Shown here in pieces: positions 34,434 to 40,407 of a DNA stretch of 40,407 nt; the stretch's first letter is position 1, and each line of letters begins with the position of its first letter. The notes under the pieces were generated by a model, which worked only from the letters and a program-made list of their open reading frames with translations, had not been told where the DNA came from and did not search any database. Made by a program: the position numbers and the translations under genes. This stretch comes from Moraxella sp. (GTDB lineage Bacteria > Pseudomonadota > Gammaproteobacteria > Pseudomonadales > Moraxellaceae). The stretch covers positions 1 to 40,407 of the forward strand of contig JAUMUJ010000018.1 in NCBI GenBank assembly GCA_030530785.1. Reading direction: 5' to 3'.

Positions 34434-34958
34434 CTAACTTTCAAGAAAATTCTCCAATTCTTGAATGCCCTGTTGTATTTTTGGGTAATCCGCCCATAAT
34501 TCTATATCAACAACTTCATCAATATCGGATTGCTCAAAATCTAAATAATCCAAATAAGTCAATAGTACAGCAGTTGCATATTCATTGATAGAACCGTCAT
34601 CAGTCATCTCTTGTTCAATATTGGTGCCAATTTCACAATAATGACTTGCTAAATTTATCAAAGTTAATCCATAAAAATCCATGTCGGCAGGATAATCATC
34701 ATCATACTTTTCCACAATCTTATCAAGTTCATTTAAGATTTTTATCAATGCTTCTTTATTTATTGAAGGCTTGGACAAATATTGATGTAACTTTATCAAT
34801 AATGGTTGCTCTTCTTCCAGTTCATTTTTGGCAAAATCACTAGGGGCATTTTCAACAACCTTTGAGATAATAAAATGATAAACATCAAGTATTTTTTCTA
34901 ATGAAAGATTGTCAATTTTATTTATAAAATAATTTTCAACTTCTTGATGGGTTTTCAT
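34434..34958 (-). CDS. acidic cytosolic protein of unknown function
   Basis: A 174-residue, strongly acidic, mostly helical protein without signal peptide or membrane helix ('KTHQEVENYFINKIDNLSLEKILDVYHFI', 'DDYPADMDFYGLTLINLASHYCEIG', 'DIELWADYPKIQQGIQELENFLES'). I do not recognise the family. Its acidity, size and AT-richness resemble immunity proteins of contact-dependent or polymorphic toxins, but no toxin is present. ATG 34958 has a GGAG ribosome site. It lies between a 102-residue unknown gene (42 nt upstream) and aroA. Confidence 0.72.
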   Translation of the reverse strand: MKTHQEVENYFINKIDNLSLEKILDVYHFIISKVVENAPSDFAKNELEEEQPLLIKLHQYLSKPSINKEALIKILNELDKIVEKYDDDYPADMDFYGLTLINLASHYCEIGTNIEQEMTDDGSINEYATAVLLTYLDYLDFEQSDIDEVVDIELWADYPKIQQGIQELENFLES

Positions 34959-35000
34959 ATTAACTCCAATATATTTTATCAATGGTACGTAATCCGCTCC

Positions 35001-35309
35001 CTACTTCTCGCTGTCATTACCCAATCTTAGAAAAAGACATTTTTGTAAACATAATTGAACCAGTTGCTCTGCTATTTGATTAGAATATCTATCCCAAGCA
35101 CAAATATGAATGCAGTTTTTATGAAAGAACAATTCAATATAACTGTCTGAATTTTTATCATCAAAAACATACCAATCATCAGTAATCGTTGGTGAGTATA
35201 AAATAAATCCTAATTCATCTAACAATAGTTTTAATATCTTTTGCTGAGACTTTGTAAATTCAAAATATTTCATGTTGTCTAAAATAGGAAACAACCAAAA
35301 ATCTTTCAA
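35001..35309 (-). CDS. small AT-rich protein of unknown function
   Basis: A 102-residue cytosolic protein with 'FTKSQQKILKLLLDELGFILYSPTITDDWYVF' then 'YIELFFHKNCIHICAWDRYSNQIAEQL'. I do not recognise it. The start is probably TTG 35309, which has an AAGGA ribosome site at good spacing. The first ATG (35273) has none and would shorten the product to 90 residues. It lies 27 nt after tyrA and before another AT-rich unknown gene, so both appear to be inserted between tyrA and aroA. Confidence 0.62.
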   Translation of the reverse strand: MKDFWLFPILDNMKYFEFTKSQQKILKLLLDELGFILYSPTITDDWYVFDDKNSDSYIELFFHKNCIHICAWDRYSNQIAEQLVQLCLQKCLFLRLGNDSEK

Positions 35310-35336
35310 ATTTTATCCTTTTTTAATGATAATTTC

Positions 35337-36260
35337 TTAATCATTCTTTAACTTCTCTTTCTCAATAAGCAACCGTCCAAAATGCTCCCGAGCGTTTTTG
35401 GCGATTTCAAAGGTTTTTAATAAATTCTCTGAACTGTCATTTAAAATATCGGCTTTTAATTGATTTAAAATTGCTTGATAGTCATCAAGCCCCTTTAATA
35501 CCGCTTGTTTGTTTGCCAAAAATATGTCATGCCACATCATCGGAGAGCTTGCCGAAATGCGACTAAAATCCCGAAATCCGCCCGCCGCATAGCGAAAAAT
35601 CTCCAAACCGTCATCATCTTTGGCAAGCTGATAAGTCAAGGCATAGGACAATAAATGGGGCAGATGACTGGTTAGGCTTAGGATTTCATCGTGCTTTTGG
35701 GGGGTCATAAGGCTTACAGTCGCTCCGATATTTTGCCATAACTCTATGATTTTATTGGTATAAATATCGTCTGCTTGATTGGGGCAGACGATAAGGGCAT
35801 GATTGACGAACAAATCCACCTGGCGAGACAGTACCCCCGACCGCTCCGCCCCTGCAATGGGGTGAGCAGGAACAAAATTTAGGCAAACACCTGCCTCATC
35901 TTGGGCGATATTACAAGCGGTAATGACGTTCATTTTGGTGCTACACACATCGCTGATGATACAGTCGTCCGCCAGCAGTCCGCTTTTTTTGGCGTGAGCA
36001 AGCGTACGAAAAATCGGCAATACCGCTTGCACAGGCACACAAATCACGACCAAATCGCACCCTTGTAGCACGTCCATGAGAACGGGTGAACCGTGCGAGA
36101 TAAGCCCAATTTCTTGGGCAATTTTTAACGTGTCGGGGTTATTGTCATACGCCACAATCTCATGAGTGAGCTTTTTGTCAAGCATGGCACTTGCAAGGCT
36201 TGCACCGATAAGCCCAAGTCCGATAATGGCGGTTTTGTTAAATGGGGTGTTTTTTTGCAT
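35337..36260 (-). CDS. tyrA: prephenate dehydrogenase TyrA
   Basis: Oxidatively decarboxylates prephenate to 4-hydroxyphenylpyruvate for tyrosine synthesis. The 307-residue product has the Rossmann motif 'AIIGLGLIGASLASAML', 'ISDVCSTKMNVI', the substrate-binding 'FVPAHPIAGAERSGV' and 'LTSHLPHLLSYAL', with a helical C-terminal domain. It has no chorismate mutase or AroA fusion. ATG 36260 overlaps the stop of the DUF1963 gene by 1 nt (TGATG), so translation is coupled; the in-frame TTG at 36269 is less likely. Confidence 0.93.
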   Translation of the reverse strand: MQKNTPFNKTAIIGLGLIGASLASAMLDKKLTHEIVAYDNNPDTLKIAQEIGLISHGSPVLMDVLQGCDLVVICVPVQAVLPIFRTLAHAKKSGLLADDCIISDVCSTKMNVITACNIAQDEAGVCLNFVPAHPIAGAERSGVLSRQVDLFVNHALIVCPNQADDIYTNKIIELWQNIGATVSLMTPQKHDEILSLTSHLPHLLSYALTYQLAKDDDGLEIFRYAAGGFRDFSRISASSPMMWHDIFLANKQAVLKGLDDYQAILNQLKADILNDSSENLLKTFEIAKNAREHFGRLLIEKEKLKND

Positions 36261-37129
36261 CAGCAACAATCCCAGTTGTATACCAATTTTGAAAAATCTT
36301 GATTTTTTAAATCATCGGGGTGAATAAAGAAATTTGCCACACCGCTATCGCCCCACATAATGTCATTTTCTCCCATATCATCGGTTTCAATTTGCAATAA
36401 TAAAATATGCCCTTGCAAATGTTCGTTATATTCTCGTGGGTCGGTTTGGGTAAAATTCGGATAGCCTAAAATTTGGTGTTCATTGATACCTGAACATTCA
36501 TCATAAACGTCAAAATATTCATCAGGGTCATCTATGCCCAAATCTTCTTCTAAATAATTCCATACATCACAATCTTTTAATTCATCAATCTGTTGAGAGA
36601 TGTGATTATATTCAAAACAGTTTGTGCCACATGATTGGGTATTTAATATAAAATTCATGGTGTATTGATGATGAGCATCAAAAGGCAAATAATCAATTTC
36701 TAGGGATTGTAATTGCTCGCTGATTTTGGTTAATTCATCAGTATTTAAAGGCAATGTTTCATCTTGCCAAAAACGCACTTGGTATTTTTCGTGTGGCAAA
36801 TAGTCATCTAAATCACAGCCATATAAATCATCTTGACCATCTATATAAATCTGCAAAATTCCTTGTTTTGGTAAGGGGTGTGGTAATTGGCTGATATCCA
36901 CCGTTTCGCTGATTTGTCTAAAATTTAATTGGGCAAGCAAAACCAACGGTGTACCGTCTGATGTGGTCGGATAATGCTCGCCCATTGGTAAATAACCAAT
37001 ACCACCAATTTTACTGATTAGGCTTGGAGTATCATCATTGTCTTTTTTGGATAAATTAATTTGAATACGATTTACCTTTGAAATATCAAGTAGGGTTTGT
37101 AATGGTTTGGGTAGGTCTGATTTTTGCAT
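36260..37129 (-). CDS. DUF1963 / YwqG-family protein
   Basis: A 289-residue protein with the YwqG pattern: 'SKIGGIGYLPMGEHYPTTSDGTPLVLLAQLNF', 'PLPKQGILQIYIDGQDDLYGCD', 'LLLQIETDDMGENDIMWGDSGVANFFIHPDDL' and the end 'YNWDCC'. The family is common in toxin-immunity and stress settings but has no known enzyme function. An AAGGA ribosome site precedes the ATG. It lies between the pheA terminator and tyrA, with which it overlaps by 1 nt, so it is probably expressed with tyrA. AT-richer than its aromatic-pathway neighbours. Confidence 0.87.
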   Translation of the reverse strand: MQKSDLPKPLQTLLDISKVNRIQINLSKKDNDDTPSLISKIGGIGYLPMGEHYPTTSDGTPLVLLAQLNFRQISETVDISQLPHPLPKQGILQIYIDGQDDLYGCDLDDYLPHEKYQVRFWQDETLPLNTDELTKISEQLQSLEIDYLPFDAHHQYTMNFILNTQSCGTNCFEYNHISQQIDELKDCDVWNYLEEDLGIDDPDEYFDVYDECSGINEHQILGYPNFTQTDPREYNEHLQGHILLLQIETDDMGENDIMWGDSGVANFFIHPDDLKNQDFSKLVYNWDCC

Positions 37130-37145
37130 GGAATTTTCCTTTTAA

Positions 37146-37172
37146 AAAATTACCCCAAAATAGGGTAATTTT
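37146..37172. terminator. terminator after pheA
   Basis: A 10-bp perfect stem (AAAATTACCC / GGGTAATTTT) with a 7-nt loop, 8 nt after the pheA stop. On the minus strand the stem is followed by a T run (TTTTTT, partly inside the stem), so it should separate pheA from the DUF1963-tyrA unit, perhaps incompletely. Confidence 0.7.
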
Positions 37173-37180
37173 ATTGGTTT

Positions 37181-38311
37181 TTATAAAACCGCCTTTGGAT
37201 ATGACCCTAATACTTGTACGTCTTTGGCGATTTTAGCAATGTCGTCAATGGCCATTTTAACATTATCATCTTGGATATGCCCAATCATGTCAATAAAAAA
37301 CACATACGCCCATTTGTTTGGACGCTCAGGACGGGTCTCAATGCTCGTCATGGACACACCATATTTTTTTAATGGCTCTAAAAGCTCCATCAACGCCCCT
37401 GCCCTGTCTGGACTAGACACCACGATGGATGTTTTATCCTGCCCACTTGGGGCGACAAGCTCACGCCCAATCACCAAAAAGCGGGTGGTGTTATTAGGAT
37501 TGTCTTCAATATTTTCATAAAGTTTATGCAGACCATATTCTGTCGCTGCCACACCCCCCGCAATGGCTGCAGAGTGCCATTCATTTTGTAGACGTTTGGC
37601 AGCTTCCCCATTAGACGACACCGCCACTCGCTCCACATTAGGGAAATTAACATCAAGCCAATGGCGACATTGAGCCAACGACTGTTGGTGGCTATAAATT
37701 CGGCTCAGCCCATCTACTTTGGTATGTTGTGCCACCAAAAAATGATGATGAATGGGCAACTCTACTTCGCCAATGATGTGCAAGTTTGATGATAAAAATG
37801 CGTCCAATGTGTGATTAACCACCCCTTCTGACGAATTTTCAACTGGCACAACGCCATACATGGCAGAGCCTGCTTCTACCTCACGAAACACATCGGTAAT
37901 CGTGGCAAGTGGAGTGGTGCTGGCTGATTTACCAAAATGCTTTAAGGTGGCGGCGTGCGTAAATGTGCCAACAGGTCCTAAAAAGGCGACTTTTTGTGGT
38001 GCTTCAAGCTCCAAGCACACCGACATAATCTCCCGAAACAGTCGCGCCATTTTCTCGCCCGATAAAGGACCTGTGTTACGAGCCATGACCGCTTTTAATA
38101 CCTGAGCTTCACGCTCGGGACGATAAAAAATGGGGTGGTTTTCGTGGTGTTTTTTGGCGATGGCAACTTCTTGGGCAATGCTCGCTCGCTCGTTAATAAG
38201 TCGTTGAATTTGCTCGTCAATATTATCAATCTTGCCACGCAAATCGCTGATTTTATGGGTGTCCAAGTTTGAATTTGTGTCAGTATTCACATCGGTGTGT
38301 TGCTCTGTCAT
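37181..38311 (-). CDS. pheA: bifunctional chorismate mutase / prephenate dehydratase PheA (P-protein)
   Basis: Converts chorismate to prephenate and then phenylpyruvate for phenylalanine synthesis. The 376-residue product has an AroQ-type chorismate mutase (residues about 20-105, 'LRGKIDNIDEQIQRLINERASIAQEVAIAKK'), a prephenate dehydratase domain ('VAFLGPVGTFTHAATLKHFG' to 'NTTRFLVIG') and a C-terminal ACT domain for Phe feedback ('DRAGALMELLEPLKKYGVSMTSIETRPERPNKWAYVFFID'). ATG 38311 has GGGG 8 nt upstream; ATG 38326 is in frame but has no ribosome site. The N-terminus before the mutase is a low-complexity Thr/Asp/Asn stretch. Confidence 0.95.
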   Translation of the reverse strand: MTEQHTDVNTDTNSNLDTHKISDLRGKIDNIDEQIQRLINERASIAQEVAIAKKHHENHPIFYRPEREAQVLKAVMARNTGPLSGEKMARLFREIMSVCLELEAPQKVAFLGPVGTFTHAATLKHFGKSASTTPLATITDVFREVEAGSAMYGVVPVENSSEGVVNHTLDAFLSSNLHIIGEVELPIHHHFLVAQHTKVDGLSRIYSHQQSLAQCRHWLDVNFPNVERVAVSSNGEAAKRLQNEWHSAAIAGGVAATEYGLHKLYENIEDNPNNTTRFLVIGRELVAPSGQDKTSIVVSSPDRAGALMELLEPLKKYGVSMTSIETRPERPNKWAYVFFIDMIGHIQDDNVKMAIDDIAKIAKDVQVLGSYPKAVL

Positions 38312-38346
38312 GTGTTGCCCCAACATTGGTTTTAAAAAATAGGCTA

Positions 38347-38376
38347 ATGATACATGAAGTTTGGGGGTTAGGGCAA
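38347..38376 (-). promoter_or_regulatory. pheA promoter
   Basis: On the minus strand TTGCCC (38371-38376), 18 nt and TATCAT (38347-38352), about 35 nt upstream of ATG 38311. The -10 hexamer is the same as in the ppiD and 31150 promoters. No leader peptide or attenuator fits in the short leader. Confidence 0.5.
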
Positions 38377-38423
38377 ATGTTTTTTGGAGAATTTTTTGGC
38401 TTATGGTTCAATCATCTCTATAC

Positions 38424-40407
38424 TCATTTTAAATCCACCCCCTTTAACCGCAGTGCATTTACCAATACTGACAACGAACTTAATGCCATAGCAATACTGG
38501 CCATCATTGGATTTAGCATACCAATCATCGCAAGTGGTATGCCGATAATGTTATAAATAAAAGCGAAAAATAGGTTTTGCTTGATACTGGTTAGGGTTAA
38601 TTTGGCGATTTTGTGGGCATGATAGATGCTCATCACCCCACCTGTGTCTGACTGTATGAGCCGTACACTTGCTGAACCTGTCGCCACGTCTGTGGCACCC
38701 CCCACCGCCATGCCGATGTCTGCGGTGGTCATCGCTAGGACATCATTGATGCCGTCTCCTATCATGGCGGTTTTGTGAGATTTTTGTAGTTCTTTGATTT
38801 TTAATGATTTATCCTGTGGCGACAGCTCACCATAACCATCTATCCCAAGCTTATCTGCCACACTGTCCACCACGCTTTGACGGTCGCCACTTAGGATAAC
38901 AGGCGTGATACCGTCCGCTTTTAGCTTGCTTATCAGCGTGCGTGCGTCTGATTTTAGGGTGTCGGCTAGGGCAAAAATCCCTGCCAGTTTGTCGTCAATT
39001 GCCACAAACACAAGGCTGGCTGTGGGGTTGGCATTGATAAAGGCGTATTCTTGCTCGCTCAAATCGGCATTGATAAAACGACTTGTTCCCACTTTTACCA
39101 CACCCACACCAGCGATGTCGCCTTGTATGCCTTGACCTGCTTGACTTAGGATATTTTGGGCAGTAAATGTCGGGGCGTGCTTGTCATGAGCATAAAAAGT
39201 GATGGCACGGGCTAGAGGGTGCGTGCTGTGGCTCTCTATGCTTGATGTAACGCCAAGCAATGTGGGCGTATCGGTCAGGCTCAATGTATTCACCACCACA
39301 AGCTGACCGTTTGTGAGCGTGCCTGTCTTGTCAAAGGCAATCACCCCAATCTGTCCTGCCATCTCTAAGGCGGGTGCGTTCAAAAACTGCACCCCATGAC
39401 GGCTTGCTACCCCCATGCCTGCCATAATCGCCGTGGGCGTGGCAAGCCCCAACGCACACGGGCAAGCAATGACCAGCACAGCAGCCGCTCGCATGAGTGC
39501 GGTGTCAAACTGCCCAAGCACAGACCAGTTTACCAAAAATGTCAGTACTGACAACCCTACCACCACAGGCACAAACACGCCTGCCACACGGTCAGCAAGC
39601 CGTGCTATCGGGGCTTTTGTCCCCTGTGCATGCAACAGTGCGTCCGTCATCTGCCCAAGTGCGGTCTGTGAGCCTGTCGCTGTGGCTTGGTAAACAAAAC
39701 TACCGTCCACAACCACACTTCCTGCCAGCACATCATCGCCCACCGATTTTGGCAAATAAGCACTTTCTCCTGTCAGATGAGCTTGGGTAATGTCGCCTTG
39801 ACCGTCCGTGAGAAATCCGTCCACCGCTATTTTATCGCCATGTTTGGCTTGCAAAATGTCGCCCACTTTGACATCAGACAACGCCACGTCCACCCACGTC
39901 TTGCCACACTTGACTTTGACCGTCTGTGGCAGTAGCTCCATGAGTTTGGATAAGGCGTTGAGACTGCCTGTTTTGGTGCGGTGCTCTAAATATTTACCCA
40001 AACTGATAAAAGTTAAAATCATCACGCTCGCTTCAAAATACACATGACCACCTGTCAGCCACGCATAAGTAGAATACGCCCAAATCATGCTTGTTCCCAA
40101 TGCCACCAACACGTCCATGCCCAGCAGTCCGCCCCTTATCCCTGCCCACGCCCCTTGATAAAAAGGCACAGCAAGGGCAAACTGAGCAATGCTCGCTAGG
40201 GTAAACTGCACCCAATTTGGGGGCATGAGTGCGTGCGACCCTGTCATCATGCCTGCCATACCCACCCAAAACGGTGCAGACAGCACAACAAGAGCAATCA
40301 AACGATAAGGCGGTTTGTTGGTGTGTGGCATGGCGGTTTGGGGTTGGTCGTGGATAAATTCCCCCATAAAGCCCGTCTTTTTAATCCATGTTAAAATCTC
40401 ATCATGA
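38424..40407 (-). CDS. copA: copper-exporting P1B-type ATPase (CopA-like), 5' end outside the window
   Basis: Pumps Cu(I) out of the cytoplasm across the inner membrane. The frame has no stop before the right edge: the 13 codons upstream of ATG 40367 read HDEILTWIKKTGF, which fits the end of a heavy-metal-associated (HMA) domain, so ATG 40367 is internal. The visible part has paired transmembrane helices, the actuator 'LTGES', the Cu-binding 'ACPCALGLATPTA' in a membrane helix, the phosphorylated Asp in 'DKTGTLT', the 'STHPLARAI' HP motif, 'GDGINDVLAM' and two C-terminal helices. The CPC motif points to Cu(I) rather than Zn/Cd (which usually also have CPC but a different last-helix pattern), so copper is likely but not proven. 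Confidence 0.92.
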   Translation of the reverse strand, partial: HDEILTWIKKTGFMGEFIHDQPQTAMPHTNKPPYRLIALVVLSAPFWVGMAGMMTGSHALMPPNWVQFTLASIAQFALAVPFYQGAWAGIRGGLLGMDVLVALGTSMIWAYSTYAWLTGGHVYFEASVMILTFISLGKYLEHRTKTGSLNALSKLMELLPQTVKVKCGKTWVDVALSDVKVGDILQAKHGDKIAVDGFLTDGQGDITQAHLTGESAYLPKSVGDDVLAGSVVVDGSFVYQATATGSQTALGQMTDALLHAQGTKAPIARLADRVAGVFVPVVVGLSVLTFLVNWSVLGQFDTALMRAAAVLVIACPCALGLATPTAIMAGMGVASRHGVQFLNAPALEMAGQIGVIAFDKTGTLTNGQLVVVNTLSLTDTPTLLGVTSSIESHSTHPLARAITFYAHDKHAPTFTAQNILSQAGQGIQGDIAGVGVVKVGTSRFINADLSEQEYAFINANPTASLVFVAIDDKLAGIFALADTLKSDARTLISKLKADGITPVILSGDRQSVVDSVADKLGIDGYGELSPQDKSLKIKELQKSHKTAMIGDGINDVLAMTTADIGMAVGGATDVATGSASVRLIQSDTGGVMSIYHAHKIAKLTLTSIKQNLFFAFIYNIIGIPLAMIGMLNPMMASIAMALSSLSVLVNALRLKGVDLK

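Noticed and set aside
40365..40367. ATG 40367 as the start of the copper ATPase
   Set aside because: The frame stays open to the right edge and reads like the end of an HMA domain, so this ATG is internal.
1..40407. CRISPR arrays, tRNA or rRNA genes, complete insertion sequences, prophage genes
   Set aside because: I looked for regularly spaced repeats, tRNA-like cloverleaf ends, transposase motifs and phage structural genes and saw none.

Overview
The window looks like a Moraxellaceae chromosome, most likely Moraxella. This is inferred from the gene families, the moderate G+C with AT-rich islands, a fructose PTS whose FruB is fused to enzyme I, and a separate carA and carB. No rRNA, tRNA, CRISPR array, complete insertion sequence or prophage was seen. 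Most of the window is housekeeping sequence read from the minus strand; only the left end (tolA-tolB) and one gene at 31150 are read from the plus strand.

Layout. 1-1968: the 3' part of tolA (with an in-frame stop codon), tolB, and a 62-residue lipoprotein where pal is normally found. 1965-6737 (minus): DUF6776-like membrane protein, clpS, clpA, folD and a flavodoxin-like gene, closely spaced. 6887-12385 (minus): fruB-fruK-fruA, a complete fructose uptake operon with its own promoter. 12602-14861 (minus): SirB2-like membrane protein, greA and metY. 15012-15935: an AT-rich patch with a PH-like membrane protein and the frameshifted remains of a second copy. 16011-23344: carA and carB, separated by a 2.9-kb AT-rich block holding a lipoprotein, a Fic-fold protein, an AAA/ABC-type ATPase and a PIN nuclease. 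23571-30844: tatD, HIT, mfd, ppiD and hupB. 31150-32578: a tail-anchored protein (plus strand) facing folB-folK. 32579-33042: a gene-poor stretch with an inverted-repeat structure. 33043-38311: pheA, DUF1963, tyrA, two AT-rich unknown genes and aroA. 38424 to the right edge: a copper P-type ATPase whose start lies outside the window.

How the genes work together. FruB, FruK and FruA take fructose to fructose 1,6-bisphosphate. ClpS and ClpA form the N-degron delivery and unfolding part of ClpAP. CarA and CarB make carbamoyl phosphate for arginine and pyrimidines. PheA, TyrA and AroA cover the chorismate to phenylalanine/tyrosine steps. FolB, FolK and FolD are folate enzymes.

A recurring theme is that AT-rich genes of unknown or conflict-related function sit inside otherwise conserved operons: between carA and carB, between pheA and tyrA, between tyrA and aroA, and downstream of carB. 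The carA-carB cargo (Fic with Gln at the catalytic His position, then ATPase and PIN nuclease joined by a 1-nt stop/start overlap) is the best candidate here for an undescribed system, probably a defence or stress-response module. That function is inference; only the domains and layout are seen.
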